A stretch of 64,000 nt of DNA from Flavobacterium aciduliphilum (GTDB taxonomy: Bacteria; Bacteroidota; Bacteroidia; Flavobacteriales; Flavobacteriaceae). A program made the translations under genes and the position numbers. The DNA lies in the NCBI RefSeq assembly GCF_003268855.1, contig NZ_QLSZ01000005.1, positions 62,001 to 126,000 of the forward strand, read 5' to 3'. Below the pieces are notes generated by a model. It was not told the origin of the DNA, ran no database searches, and saw only the letters and a list, made by a program, of their open reading frames with translations. Shown here piece by piece: positions 38,101 to 46,585 of the stretch; the stretch's first letter is position 1, and each line of letters opens with the position of its first letter.

Positions 38101-39197
38101 TTGTTTTCTGTTAAATCAAATTGATACACAGCTTGCCCAGTATTACATACCGTAATATTGTGAGGAGGTGTTGGATTGAACGTGGTTAATTCGATTTCAT
38201 CGGTAATCACACACCCAGAATTTGGCAAAGTTGCCTTAACGCCATACACTCCAGGTTGGTTAACCGATAATGTTGAACTTGTAGCTGACGGAATTGTTAC
38301 CCCACCCATTGTCCATTCAAAGTTATATTGACTATCTAAACCAGTATTTAAAACCATTGATTCCCCTTGACAAATAGCTTGATCCGCCCCCAAATCTATA
38401 GAATGAATAAAACTACCTCCTGAAACAAAAACAGCCGAATCATAATCACTATCATTATAATCCCCAATGACCATTCGTATTCTATAGGTTCTATTAGGAA
38501 TTACAGACGAAGACGCTTTGAGCAATTTAGTTTCCCCTCTAAAATTCGTAGCAGACAACAACGGATTGACAATATTATAATTTCCAAACAAATCAGGATT
38601 AGCAGAAAAACATGAAGAATTGTAGGCCTGATTTCTAATATTGATAACTGAAACTGGCGTAGAAGTTCCTGGTATCACAGCCAAATTTGTTGTCACATTT
38701 GTAGTTAAATCAGTCAATAAAAAAGCAAAATTATCACTAAACCCACATTGATATTGACCATATTCATTTGAAGCAAATAAAAAATCAAAGGAGAAGTGAC
38801 TTGAAATAGGGGTAAAATCAAATTGCAAGTAAGCAACATCCGTAATAGATGCTGTTTGTCCTGTGCTATTGCTTAAATTTTGCAAAAAAGTATCCCCAAA
38901 ATTTGTAACCTGACTACTTAAATTTGTTCCTATATATTGTCCTTGAGAATACGTTGCCAAACCATTACGAATCACAATTCCATTAGTGATAGGAAAACTA
39001 GTATTTGTATTGGTAAAATATCCAATTGACTTATGGGAAGAGTATTGAATATTTGTCACATCAGAACAAGCATTTTGCATTAAAACATTATAAACTAGTT
39101 GAGGCACGGTAGTGCTTGTCGTGTCTACAACAATCCCTTGCGAAAAGGCTTTCACAGTATAAACTAAGAAAAAGATAAAAAATAATTTTATTTTCAT
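35115..39197 (-). CDS. giant repeat-rich secreted adhesin-like protein with T9SS type B (gliding motility-associated) tail
   Basis: A 1360-residue secreted protein. The signal MKIKLFFIFFLVYTVKAFSQ is followed by a choice-of-anchor L domain (residues about 20-270: LVYNVLMQNACSDVTNI, FDFLFASNEYGQYQCGFSD). Three Ig/Lys-like beta modules follow. Residues about 545-1120 hold eight tandem units of 65-80 residues, each starting with a Cys and a YVLPxLxNGNYYT-like line, then GGxGT and a QxVYIY strand. The tail (YPKFFTPNGDGFNDTWNIWD, VFIYDRYGKLLKEI, SWDGTYNGEEMPSTDYWFQV) is the type B gliding motility-associated sorting domain. It is probably cell-surface and adhesive; ligand unknown. Type B substrates often need a partner PorP/SprF protein, but none is adjacent. 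Confidence 0.9.
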   Translation of the reverse strand: MKIKLFFIFFLVYTVKAFSQGIVVDTTSTTVPQLVYNVLMQNACSDVTNIQYSSHKSIGYFTNTNTSFPITNGIVIRNGLATYSQGQYIGTNLSSQVTNFGDTFLQNLSNSTGQTASITDVAYLQFDFTPISSHFSFDFLFASNEYGQYQCGFSDNFAFLLTDLTTNVTTNLAVIPGTSTPVSVINIRNQAYNSSCFSANPDLFGNYNIVNPLLSATNFRGETKLLKASSSVIPNRTYRIRMVIGDYNDSDYDSAVFVSGGSFIHSIDLGADQAICQGESMVLNTGLDSQYNFEWTMGGVTIPSATSSTLSVNQPGVYGVKATLPNSGCVITDEIELTTFNPTPPHNITVCNTGQAVYQFDLTENNLTTLGLDPSMYSIAYYATLSNANANGPQIPVSLLNSFSSTGNQTIYIKITHISNNSMVCNNLFSFDLLVNSAISITTPSNIILCDSATGGVFDLSSLNATVLNGLDSTAYTVSYYNTNSDAQAGINPMTDPTNYPIPAGIATYTVWIRVHNNVFSSCFNVTSFTITTYPQPLVDDLPNVVECSSYVLPPLVNGNYYTNSGGTGTLLHAGDVITTHGTYYVFNGPVAPYGCTNESSFVIILLDQINFPTTACGKYVIPGAPAGHFYTQPHGLGSVIPKGTILTFDQTIYFYAEINGVVCRDEALNIQVFPLPPVDTLQNVVTCNSFILPTLTNGNYYTETGGGGTHLVPGDAITSSQTIFIYAFNGRCPNETSFRVDIIDTSKYHPIIKCGPFKLPVIPFGNYYTLPGGAGTIIPAGTIISTSQIVYYYAITTTQPNCTTNLNYDITIKPLPPVDDPPDVLSCGSYILPSLTNGNYYTATNGGGTALFPNDVISSTQLLYVLSVGSNGCKSQKSFNVTIRPKPPVDSFTDVFSCTPYTLPHLTNGIYYTATGGPHGSGTVISVGTVVSISQVVYIYNEWPDFVSCTNETIFSINIQGVNVGQHDDIYACESYVLPHLNIGNYYTATGGPHGVGALIPEGTIITTTQTVYIYAEFGGRQTCSDEDSFQILVSHRPSLPVFNDVEACVSYVLPVLSNGNYYSQPNGQGTLYHANDVISSSQIMYVFDAASNNIDCNVERHFFITIHNLKDLVIPNGVICVDNSTGVAFNSTTFHTGLNASIYTVKWYLNGVLKGTGVNFTTSTPGTYSVEIIKNTPNVGDDCGYNSTTATVEVSSQAIAFATVSSDFTDHVNVEVTLTGGHGVYLYQLDELQPQSGTVFYDVDSGTHTITIVDTKGGCQDLQLMIHVLKYPKFFTPNGDGFNDTWNIWDLSYQSDAKVFIYDRYGKLLKEIRPRYESWDGTYNGEEMPSTDYWFQVFYKQNNTNQTNEFKAHFSMKR

Positions 39198-39340
39198 AGA
39201 ATAACACCTCTGTTTTATGAATATAAAATTATAAAAAAAAACAATATATCAAAGCAAATAAATCTAAAATTTATTATTTTTTATATAAATTTTACAGAAC
39301 AAAAGGAATTCTGTTAAAAATACATCATTTAAAAATGATT

Positions 39341-39376
39341 AAAAAAGAGGCAGATTTTAAAATCTGCCTCTTTTTT
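39341..39376 (-). terminator. intrinsic terminator of lepA
   Basis: A 16-bp perfect stem, AAAAAAGAGGCAGATT / AATCTGCCTCTTTTTT, with a TTAA loop. It begins within the lepA stop codon; poly-T occurs on both strands. Confidence 0.9.
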
Positions 39377-41171
39377 AATCATTCAATTTCAATACTGCCA
39401 TAAAGGCTTCTTGAGGAATTTCAACATTTCCTACTTGACGCATACGTTTTTTTCCTTTTTTCTGTTTTTCCAACAATTTACGTTTACGAGAAATATCACC
39501 CCCGTAACATTTAGCCGTAACGTCTTTACGCAACGCTTTGATGGTTTCACGCGCGATGATTTTGGCACCAATGGCTGCTTGAATTGGGATGTCAAATTGT
39601 TGTCTCGGAATCAATTCGCGTAATTTCTCACACATTTTTTTACCAATATTATACGCATTGTCTTCATGAATCAAAGCTGATAGCGCATCTACTGATTGCC
39701 CATTCAACAATACATCTAGTTTTACCAATTTCGAAGTTCGCATTCCGATTGGAGAATAGTCAAACGACGCATACCCTTTAGAAACGGTTTTTAAACGATC
39801 ATAAAAATCAAAGACAATCTCGGCCAACGGCATATCAAAATTCAACTCGACACGTTCGGTGGTTAAATAGGTTTGATTGGTAATAATCCCTCGTTTTTCA
39901 ATACACAAACTCATCACATTCCCCACAAAATCGGATTTGGTAATGATAGTCGCTTTGATATAAGGTTCTTCTACACGATCTAATTTAGAGGGTTCAGGCA
40001 AATCAGATGGATTGTTAACCACAATAGGCGTTTCAGGCTCCTTTTTTGTATATGCTAAATACGACACGTTGGGAACCGTAGTAATCACCGTCATGTCAAA
40101 TTCGCGCTCTAAACGCTCTTGAATAATCTCCAAGTGTAACATCCCTAAAAACCCGCATCGGAAACCAAATCCCAAGGCAGCCGAACTTTCTGCCGCAAAA
40201 ACCAATGAAGCATCGTTCAATTGTAATTTTTCCATCGAAGCACGTAAATCTTCAAAATCTTCAGTATCCACTGGGTAAATTCCAGCAAATACCATAGGTT
40301 TTACGTTTTCAAAACCCGTAATCATATTAGTAGTTGGCAATTTGGCATCGGTAATGGTATCCCCTACTTTTACCTCTTTCGCTTCTTTAATTCCCGAAAT
40401 TAAATACCCAACATCTCCCGTAGAAATCACGTCTTTTGGGACTTGATTCAACTTCAAGGTTCCAACTTCATCAGCAAAATATTCATTGCCCGTAGCCATG
40501 AATTTGATTTTTTGTCCTTTTCTAATTTCGCCATTTTTTACCCTAAAAATAACTTCAATCCCTCGAAACGGATTGTAATGCGAATCAAATATTAAGGCTT
40601 GCAATGGTTCGTTTTTGTCTCCTTTTGGAGCCGGAATTTTTTCAATAATTGCCGATAAAATATTTTCTACCCCAAAACCCGTTTTACCCGATGCATGAAT
40701 AATATCTTCTAGTTTACACCCTAATAAATCAATAATATCATCGCTCACTTCCTCGGGATTGGCACTAGGCAAGTCTACTTTATTCAATACTGGAATAATT
40801 TCTAAGTCGTTTTCCAAAGCCAAATACAAATTCGAAATGGTTTGCGCCTGAATGCTTTGTGCGGCATCCACAATCAACAAAGCGCCTTCGCAAGCCGCAA
40901 TCGAACGCGAAACTTCATAAGAAAAATCCACGTGACCTGGCGTATCTATCAGGTTTAGAATATATTTTTCTCCTTGGTACACATACTCCATCTGGATAGC
41001 ATGACTCTTAATGGTGATGCCTCGCTCACGCTCCAAGTCCATATTATCAAGCAATTGCGCTTTCTCTTCACGAGCCGTTACCGTTTGTGTCGCTGCCAAA
41101 AGTCGGTCTGCAAGCGTACTTTTTCCGTGGTCAATATGTGCAATAATGCAAAAATTTCTAATATTTTTCAT
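39375..41171 (-). CDS. lepA: translation elongation factor 4 (back-translocase)
   Basis: A 598-residue ribosome-bound GTPase that acts on stalled or mistranslocated ribosomes. G1 is [15 protein letters not shown] (residues 9-23), G2 [15 protein letters not shown]3 [15 protein letters not shown] and G4 [13 protein letters not shown]. The EF4-specific C-terminal region is present ([55 protein letters not shown]). The length and start match E. coli LepA. It diverges from the dihydrouridine synthase gene; the intergenic space holds a structured repeat. Confidence 0.97.
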   Translation of the reverse strand: MKNIRNFCIIAHIDHGKSTLADRLLAATQTVTAREEKAQLLDNMDLERERGITIKSHAIQMEYVYQGEKYILNLIDTPGHVDFSYEVSRSIAACEGALLIVDAAQSIQAQTISNLYLALENDLEIIPVLNKVDLPSANPEEVSDDIIDLLGCKLEDIIHASGKTGFGVENILSAIIEKIPAPKGDKNEPLQALIFDSHYNPFRGIEVIFRVKNGEIRKGQKIKFMATGNEYFADEVGTLKLNQVPKDVISTGDVGYLISGIKEAKEVKVGDTITDAKLPTTNMITGFENVKPMVFAGIYPVDTEDFEDLRASMEKLQLNDASLVFAAESSAALGFGFRCGFLGMLHLEIIQERLEREFDMTVITTVPNVSYLAYTKKEPETPIVVNNPSDLPEPSKLDRVEEPYIKATIITKSDFVGNVMSLCIEKRGIITNQTYLTTERVELNFDMPLAEIVFDFYDRLKTVSKGYASFDYSPIGMRTSKLVKLDVLLNGQSVDALSALIHEDNAYNIGKKMCEKLRELIPRQQFDIPIQAAIGAKIIARETIKALRKDVTAKCYGGDISRKRKLLEKQKKGKKRMRQVGNVEIPQEAFMAVLKLND

Positions 41172-41195
41172 GCTCTTCTTTTGTCAATTTTAATG

Positions 41196-41296
41196 GCGTT
41201 CCCAAAGGGTCGGGCTTTGCGCTGTATCTTTCGCTTCGCAAGCTCCACAAAAGGATGTCGCTACAATCCCTAACGCAACCCAGCACTCTTGGGAAC
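41196..41296. repeat. structured intergenic repeat, flavobacterial type
   Basis: A GC-richer island of about 100 bp in the lepA-dus gap. GCGTT at 41196 and GTTCCCAA at 41198 have inverted counterparts AACGC (41272-41276) and TTGGGAAC (41289-41296), and the inside reads GGGTCGGGCTTTGCGCTG then GATGTCGCTACAATCCC. I recall similar elements scattered through Flavobacterium intergenic DNA; no second copy is visible here. It may be a dispersed mobile repeat. A short open frame across it looks non-coding. Confidence 0.5.
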
Positions 41297-41373
41297 TAAT
41301 CGGCAAATATAGGTTAAAGTTTTGAATTTTATACCTGACAGCTTTTAGAAACCTATTGGGTATAAAAAAATAG

Positions 41374-41381
41374 TATCTTTG
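41374..41381 (+). promoter_or_regulatory. -7 element upstream of dus
   Basis: TATCTTTG matches TAnnTTTG, 15 bases before the ATG at 41397. TTG at 41356 is closer than usual (15 bases). Confidence 0.6.
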
Positions 41382-41396
41382 CAAAAAAATAGTATA

Positions 41397-42392
41397 ATGC
41401 CCAAAATTGGCAACATCCTTTTACCTGATTTTCCTCTATTGCTCGCACCGATGGAAGACGTGAGCGATCCTCCGTTCCGTAGATTATGCAAGTCGCATGG
41501 CGCCGATTTAATGTATTCGGAGTTTATTTCATCAGAAGGATTGATTCGTGATGCCATGAAAAGCAAACAAAAATTAGATATTTTTGATTACGAACGCCCT
41601 GTTGGCATTCAAATTTTTGGCGGTGACGAGGAAGCTATGGAGCTGTCTGCCAAAATTGTAGACACCGTACAACCCGATTTAATCGACATCAATTTTGGAT
41701 GTCCTGTAAAAAAAGTGGTATGTAAAGGTGCTGGAGCAGGAGTTTTGAAAGATGTCGATTTAATGGTGCGCTTGACCAAAGCGGTTATTAAAGGAACCAA
41801 TTTGCCTGTAACCGTAAAAACGCGCTTAGGATGGGATGAAAATTCGATCAATATTGATGAAGTTGCCGAAAGACTTCAAGATATTGGCGTACAAGCCCTA
41901 ACCATTCATGCTCGAACCCGTGCACAAATGTATAAAGGTCATTCCGATTGGTCGCATATTGCTCGGGTGAAAAACAACCCCAGAATCTCAATGCCTATTT
42001 TCGGGAATGGCGATATTGATTCGCCAGAAAAAGCGTTAGAATATAAAAATAAGTATGGTATTGATGGCATCATGATTGGTCGGGCTGCCATTGGATACCC
42101 TTGGATTTTTAACGAAATCAAACATTACTTTGCTACAGGAGAAAAACGTTCGCTTCCCTCGATGAACGACCGTATTGAAGCGGCACGCAATCATTTGATT
42201 TGGTCTATGGAATGGAAAGGCGAACGCCTGGGGATTGTAGAAATGCGCCGCCATTACACCAATTATTTTAAAGGAATTCACGGATTTAAAGAATACAAAC
42301 AACGTTTGGTCACAACGGATGACCACAATAGTTTGATGGATGTTTTTAAAGAAATTTCAGATGTATATGCTAATTACATCATGGAATATTAG
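41397..42392 (+). CDS. dusB: tRNA-dihydrouridine synthase (DusB-like)
   Basis: A 331-residue FMN enzyme that reduces uridines in the tRNA D-loop. PLLLAPMEDVSDPPFRRLCK lies at the start; DLIDINFGCPVKKVVCKGAG (active-site Cys in NFGCP, near residue 96), LPVTVKTRLGWDE, ALTIHARTRAQMYKG and GIMIGRAAIGYPWIFNE (FMN phosphate loop) are family signatures. The first TIM-barrel strand ends at MEDV, as in DusB-type proteins. ATG 41397 gives the expected amino terminus MPKIGNIL and follows a -7 element. The last four bases overlap the convergent permease gene. Confidence 0.93.
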   Translation: MPKIGNILLPDFPLLLAPMEDVSDPPFRRLCKSHGADLMYSEFISSEGLIRDAMKSKQKLDIFDYERPVGIQIFGGDEEAMELSAKIVDTVQPDLIDINFGCPVKKVVCKGAGAGVLKDVDLMVRLTKAVIKGTNLPVTVKTRLGWDENSINIDEVAERLQDIGVQALTIHARTRAQMYKGHSDWSHIARVKNNPRISMPIFGNGDIDSPEKALEYKNKYGIDGIMIGRAAIGYPWIFNEIKHYFATGEKRSLPSMNDRIEAARNHLIWSMEWKGERLGIVEMRRHYTNYFKGIHGFKEYKQRLVTTDDHNSLMDVFKEISDVYANYIMEY

Positions 42393-43588
42393 TCCAATAA
42401 TTTTTTTCCTACCCTGCTCGAAGCAATCACACTCGCCAAGAATCCAAGGAGTACAAGGGTAGTAAAAACAATTACAATATTTTCAAAATTTAAAACCACA
42501 GGATATGCCAACGAGCTAGTAATCATGATTAGCTTGTATTTTTGTTGCACCAATACAATAATAATCCCAAGAAGTAATCCAATAATTCCTCCAAGCACGG
42601 TGAGCAAGGTTCCTTGTAGAAGAAAAATTTGTCTTAAACTTTTTAATTCGGCACCCAAATTATAAAGGGTTTTTAGATTGGCTTTTTTATCCAAAATCAT
42701 CATAATCAAAGCACCGATTAAATTGAACAGCGCAATAATTATAACCAAGGTAAAAATTAAATAAACAGCAATATTTTCGGTATTTAACATTTTATACAGC
42801 GTCGCATTCAAAGCCGCACGCGTCTTAACCACCACTTGATTTCCAAAGATTTGGTTCAGTTGCGCAACAACCTGATTTTCATTAGCATTCTTCTTCAATC
42901 TAATTTCAACGCCCGACATTTGTTGTGGGGACAATTCTAACAGTTCTTGTGCAAGGCCCAAATCGGTAAAAACATACTTATTATCCAATTCTTCGCTTAT
43001 CGCATAAATTCCAACGGGAGCTAAGTAGGCCTTATTGAAAGCGTCTTCAGGGTTTTCAATAGCGCCTTTGCCAGGTTTTGGAACATATACGTCAAAATCA
43101 TTGTTAAAATCAAACAAACCTAACGACAGTTTTTCTGAAATTCCATACCCAATTACACATTGCGTCGTGCCTTTTTTCAGCCATTGTCCATTAAACAATT
43201 TTGTAGTAGCCTTATTTACTTTTCCATAATTTTCGTCCACACCTTTTAAAAGAGCCACTTGCTGCTTGCTGTCGAACGAAAAAAGCACGCGTTCTTCTAT
43301 AATTTTGCTATAACTCGCAAGTCCATCAACATGTTCGAGTTGGCGCAATTGCTTGGGTGTTATTGAAATGATTTTTCCCGTGGCGGGAAAGAGTTTTAAA
43401 TCGGGGTCAAAATCATTTGAAAACGAAAGACTAAATTCCCGCAATCCACTAAAAACCGAAAGGACTACAAACAGCGCCATTGCGCCAACAATAATTCCTC
43501 CCGAAGCAATACGAGTAATGATGTTGATGGCATTGTTCTTGCTTTTACTAAAAATGTAGCGTTGGGCTATGTAAAGCGGAAAATTCAC
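42389..43588 (-). CDS. LolC/E-type ABC transporter permease (FtsX-like)
   Basis: A 399-residue inner membrane permease of the lipoprotein-release or MacB type. One helix lies near residues 28-50, a large periplasmic MacB-like domain spans about 50-270, and three helices lie near 275-300, 315-345 and 365-395 (FtsX domain, LIFTLVIIIALFNLIGALIM). RYIFSKSKNNAINIITRIAS at the start is typical of Bacteroidota LolC/E-like proteins. GTG 43588 directly follows the rbfA stop (TAAGTG), so translation is probably coupled. No ATPase gene is adjacent. Confidence 0.85.
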   Translation of the reverse strand: MNFPLYIAQRYIFSKSKNNAINIITRIASGGIIVGAMALFVVLSVFSGLREFSLSFSNDFDPDLKLFPATGKIISITPKQLRQLEHVDGLASYSKIIEERVLFSFDSKQQVALLKGVDENYGKVNKATTKLFNGQWLKKGTTQCVIGYGISEKLSLGLFDFNNDFDVYVPKPGKGAIENPEDAFNKAYLAPVGIYAISEELDNKYVFTDLGLAQELLELSPQQMSGVEIRLKKNANENQVVAQLNQIFGNQVVVKTRAALNATLYKMLNTENIAVYLIFTLVIIIALFNLIGALIMMILDKKANLKTLYNLGAELKSLRQIFLLQGTLLTVLGGIIGLLLGIIIVLVQQKYKLIMITSSLAYPVVLNFENIVIVFTTLVLLGFLASVIASSRVGKKLLD

Positions 43589-43981
43589 TTACGATTTTTT
43601 GCGTTTTTCTAAAAGATCACGATTTTCAATTGGATTTTCTTTACCTGCAAGCGCATTGTCAATTTTTTCGATGTAATCAAGGGAATCATCAATGTAAAAC
43701 GAAAGATTGGGCACTTTTCGCAATTGCAATTTCACACGTTGTGCTAAATCGTGCTTGATTAAAGGAGCGTTTGATTTTACAGCTTCCAACAATTCTTTGG
43801 CTTTATCTTGTGGAAAAACACTTAAATACACTTTAGCAATCGATAAATCGGTGGTCACGGCTACTTTAGATACCGAAATCACTAGATTTGATATGCCGTT
43901 TTTGCGCACTTCCCCTTGCAGGATATCTACTAAGTCTTTTTGAAGTACACTTCCTATTTTTTTTTGTCTATTGGTCTCCAT
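43589..43981 (-). CDS. rbfA: 30S ribosome-binding factor A
   Basis: A 130-residue KH-like cold-shock factor needed for 16S rRNA 5' end maturation. ETNRQKKIGSVLQKDLVDIL at the start, VTTDLSIAKVYLSVFPQDKA in the centre and VKLQLRKVPNLSFYIDDSLDY near the end match RbfA. Its stop is adjacent to the permease start, forming a two-gene unit. The leader carries the same G-poor sequence seen before trmN6. Confidence 0.93.
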   Translation of the reverse strand: METNRQKKIGSVLQKDLVDILQGEVRKNGISNLVISVSKVAVTTDLSIAKVYLSVFPQDKAKELLEAVKSNAPLIKHDLAQRVKLQLRKVPNLSFYIDDSLDYIEKIDNALAGKENPIENRDLLEKRKKS

Positions 43982-44124
43982 GGCGCAAAAATACGATAAG
44001 ATTTTTGATTGAAGATTAACGATTTTAGATTTTTGAACTTTTCCAGTCGATGGGAATCTATTTTATTTTGTAATTTTACAAACCTTAGAGACTTTTTAAC
44101 CTTAGAACCTTAGTAACTTATACC

Positions 44125-44529
44125 ATGAGAAAAATAGAACATATAGGAATAGCCGTAAAAAGTTTGGAAACCTCCAATGTGCTTTTCGAAAAATTATTTG
44201 GCGCACCTGCCTACAAACAAGAAGAAGTGGCGAGCGAGGGAGTGAAAACCTCTTTTTTTATGAACGGTCCCAATAAAATAGAACTTTTAGAAGCCACCAA
44301 CCCAGAGAGTCCTATTGCTAAATTTATTGATAAAAAAGGCGAAGGCATCCACCACATTGCGTTTGATGTAGAAGACATTTACAGTGAAATGGAACGGTTA
44401 AAGGGAGAAGGTTTTATTTTATTAAATGAAGTTCCTAAAAAAGGCGCCGACAATAAATTGGTTTGTTTTTTACATCCTAAAGGCACCAATGGGGTCTTAA
44501 TTGAACTTTGTCAAGAAATACAAAAATAG
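44125..44529 (+). CDS. mce: methylmalonyl-CoA epimerase
   Basis: A 134-residue vicinal-oxygen-chelate enzyme that interconverts R- and S-methylmalonyl-CoA, part of propionate metabolism. Metal ligands are His in IEHIGIAVKSLE (residue 5), His in GEGIHHIAFDVED (about 74), and Glu in GVLIELCQE near the end. KTSFFMNGPNKIELLEAT is the family core. The length is normal. The leader repeats an ACCTTAG-type unit. No mutase gene is in view. Confidence 0.92.
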   Translation: MRKIEHIGIAVKSLETSNVLFEKLFGAPAYKQEEVASEGVKTSFFMNGPNKIELLEATNPESPIAKFIDKKGEGIHHIAFDVEDIYSEMERLKGEGFILLNEVPKKGADNKLVCFLHPKGTNGVLIELCQEIQK

Positions 44530-44903
44530 TAGTTCTTTTCTTAACCCCCTTTGTCAAAGGTTTTACAAAAAACATCCCCAACTAAAAAAAACACTTTGCG
44601 AAACGAAGAGCTGTGCCAAGAGCTATAACCTTTCTAAAACAACATCCCTCCATTTTATATTAATCTTTGTGCTCTTGTTAAAAGACACTGCAACCTCATT
44701 GCAGTGATTGATTAAAAAAACTACACCTTTTTATTGTTGTAGTTTGTGTTTTTAGGCTCTTTGTGGACACAGAATGCAATTGCGCCCATCCGTCGACAAA
44801 TCTGAGCTATCTAGGGTTACCTCATTCATTTTATGTATGGGTATTCCGTGATTTTTAGTTGGCTTTGCAAGCCCAATGAAATTCTAGCTATTAACAACCG
44901 TAA
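44530..44903. other. 374-bp intergenic stretch at the chromosomal/accessory boundary
   Basis: No gene is supported. It contains one perfect hairpin, CACTGCAA / TTGCAGTG at 44686-44706, which is not followed by a T run. Base composition around 44750-44830 is less AT-rich than the surroundings. It separates the housekeeping gene mce from the Fic gene and integrase remnant. Confidence 0.5.
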
Positions 44904-45857
44904 TTATTTTATACTATATTTTGTTTTATTAAGAGTTCCAACACTTTCAAATAATTGCAAATCTATTCCTTTTTTCAAATCTCTACTTGCTGTTGCAGAT
45001 GATAAATCTTTGAATGTATTCATATAATCTTTACGAGTAAATTCTTTTGCTCCGAGCTTTATGAAGTATTCTAAACGATCGATATCTTTTAAAATTCTAC
45101 TGTTGTAACTAAGCAAGTTTTCAAGAGATTTGTTAATTACATCAAGCATATATTCTATGAAGAATGTTGATTTTCCATTTTTATCACTAAGTGAAAGCGA
45201 TTTATAATATTCATCTTGTGTTTGGCTAATCAAAGTTTCAAAAGGCAAAAACTCAAATACAGGATATTCGTTCATTAATATTAAAGTTTGCCACAACCTT
45301 CCCATTCTTCCATTCCCATCTAAAAAGGGATGAATGAATTCCATTTCATAGTGGAAAACACAACTTTTAATTAATGTTATTTCTTCAGAGTCATTCAAAT
45401 AGTCAAATAAATCTTTCATAAGAAAAGGAACATTTTCAAAAGGAGGAGCAACATGTTCTACTTTATTTCCTTTGACTATTCCAACGCCTTTAGTTCTGTA
45501 TTTTCCAGCGCTATCAATTAATCCATTCATTAATAGGCGGTGCGCTTTTAAAAAGCTTTTGTCAGAATTGAATTTAAATTCATCAAGTTTTTCGTAAACT
45601 TTGATCGCATTCAATACTTCTAGAACATCTTTTTTAGGACCAATGATTCTTTTGTTTTCAATTAAGGCTGTGATTTGATCTTCTGTTAATGTATTGCCTT
45701 CAATTTGTAAAGATGAATGGATTGTTTTAATCCTATTCTGTTTTCTTAATTGAGGTGATTGTTTACTTAGGTAATTGGCGTTCACTTCTCCTAGCTTTTC
45801 AGATATAGAAGTGATTAGTTTTAAAATCTTAGGAGTAATGTTATATGGCGGCTTCAT
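44904..45857 (-). CDS. Fic family protein with winged-helix C-terminus
   Basis: A 317-residue Fic enzyme expected to transfer AMP or another nucleotide part onto proteins. The catalytic motif HPFLDGNGRMGRLW (about residues 176-189) is complete. The inhibitory helix is built in: SSLQIEGN (about 46-53) matches the (S/T)xxxE(G/N) motif of class II Fic proteins, so activity is probably auto-inhibited. The last 70 residues (FTRKDYMNTFKDLSSATASR) look like a winged helix. ATG 45857 (MKPPYNITPKIL) is preferred over ATG 45869, which would lie only a few bases after the predicted transcription start. Two palindromes overlie the start region. The gene lies in accessory DNA beside an integrase remnant. 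Confidence 0.9.
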   Translation of the reverse strand: MKPPYNITPKILKLITSISEKLGEVNANYLSKQSPQLRKQNRIKTIHSSLQIEGNTLTEDQITALIENKRIIGPKKDVLEVLNAIKVYEKLDEFKFNSDKSFLKAHRLLMNGLIDSAGKYRTKGVGIVKGNKVEHVAPPFENVPFLMKDLFDYLNDSEEITLIKSCVFHYEMEFIHPFLDGNGRMGRLWQTLILMNEYPVFEFLPFETLISQTQDEYYKSLSLSDKNGKSTFFIEYMLDVINKSLENLLSYNSRILKDIDRLEYFIKLGAKEFTRKDYMNTFKDLSSATASRDLKKGIDLQLFESVGTLNKTKYSIK

Positions 45858-45882
45858 TGATAATATCATTTGATAGTATCAA
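45858..45882. promoter_or_regulatory. tandem palindromic operators at the fic start
   Basis: Two 11-bp palindromes of the form TGATA-N-TATCA (45858-45868 and 45871-45881), with centres 13 bp apart, occupy the predicted transcription start and first codons. Such a position fits a repressor site, possibly for the Fic protein's own winged helix. Confidence 0.6.
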
Positions 45883-45910
45883 AAGTAGTTTTTTTAAACT
45901 AAACGTCCAA
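45880..45910 (-). promoter_or_regulatory. fic promoter
   Basis: Reading leftward, TTG (45910-45908), 20 bases, then TACTTTTG (45887-45880). It fits the Bacteroidota consensus and overlaps the upstream palindrome. Confidence 0.7.
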
Positions 45911-46121
45911 ATATTATTGTTGTTAACATCAGACTGTGAGAAAACCCACAATCTTCAAAACAAATCAAATAACATAACATCTACATCATTATCTAGCCCT
46001 ACAAAAAACCCAAGAACATTACCAAGTAGTAGGGTGATATTACAAAGCTACACCATTTTTATATTGTTACTTTGTTTTATCTTTACAGGCAAAGCTTTAT
46101 CTAAAAACGGGAAAGGATTAG

Positions 46122-46319
46122 CTACACTGAACTTCGTTTCGTGCACCAGCAAGTAGTTTTATATCTATTACTACTACGAAGTCGGGAGACTTCGCAGAGC
46201 TGGGAATAATTTGTTTTGATATCAAAGTACTTTTTGAGATGTCTTACTCTGATTACTACTGGAAATGTTTCATCTTTCTTTGTTCTGCGTTGGTCAAGTA
46301 CAATTTTAATAGTTGCCAT
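46122..46319 (-). pseudogene. truncated tyrosine integrase (amino-terminal remnant)
   Basis: A 65-codon frame beginning MATIKIVLDQRRTKKDETFP and VVIRVRHLKKYFDIKTNYS, which is the usual arm-type amino terminus of Bacteroidota tyrosine recombinases of conjugative and mobilisable elements. Similarity stops after about 40 residues; the remaining 25 look random and no SAM-like or catalytic domain follows. Near the breakpoint lies a perfect hairpin, CGAAGTC-GGGA-GACTTCG (46177-46194). Upstream are two direct TTGTACACAC repeats (near 46356 and 46367). It is probably a relic of an element lost from this locus, and differs from the intact integrase at 46816. Confidence 0.7.
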
Positions 46320-46585
46320 AATTAAAAATTTGTAGCACTTGAGTACTTAAAAAATTGTACACACTTTTGTACACACCTGAGGTGTTTTTTTGGTTACTTT
46401 TGACCTTCTAACTCCTCTTGCGTAATTTTCATAAAAGTTGAAATGATGGAGTTTTTACACTTAAAAGAGTTAAATTTATCTGCTTTAAACCTCTATTAAT
46501 CACTTGTAAAGTCACTATTTTCAAGGAATTTTTAAAAATACTTGCAATAAATTAAAAATAGTAGTAATATTGCATCCTCCTAACT

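Noticed and set aside
41190..41384. 64-codon leftward frame between lepA and dus
   Set aside because: It reads through a structured non-coding repeat and the dus promoter; no homology is recognised.
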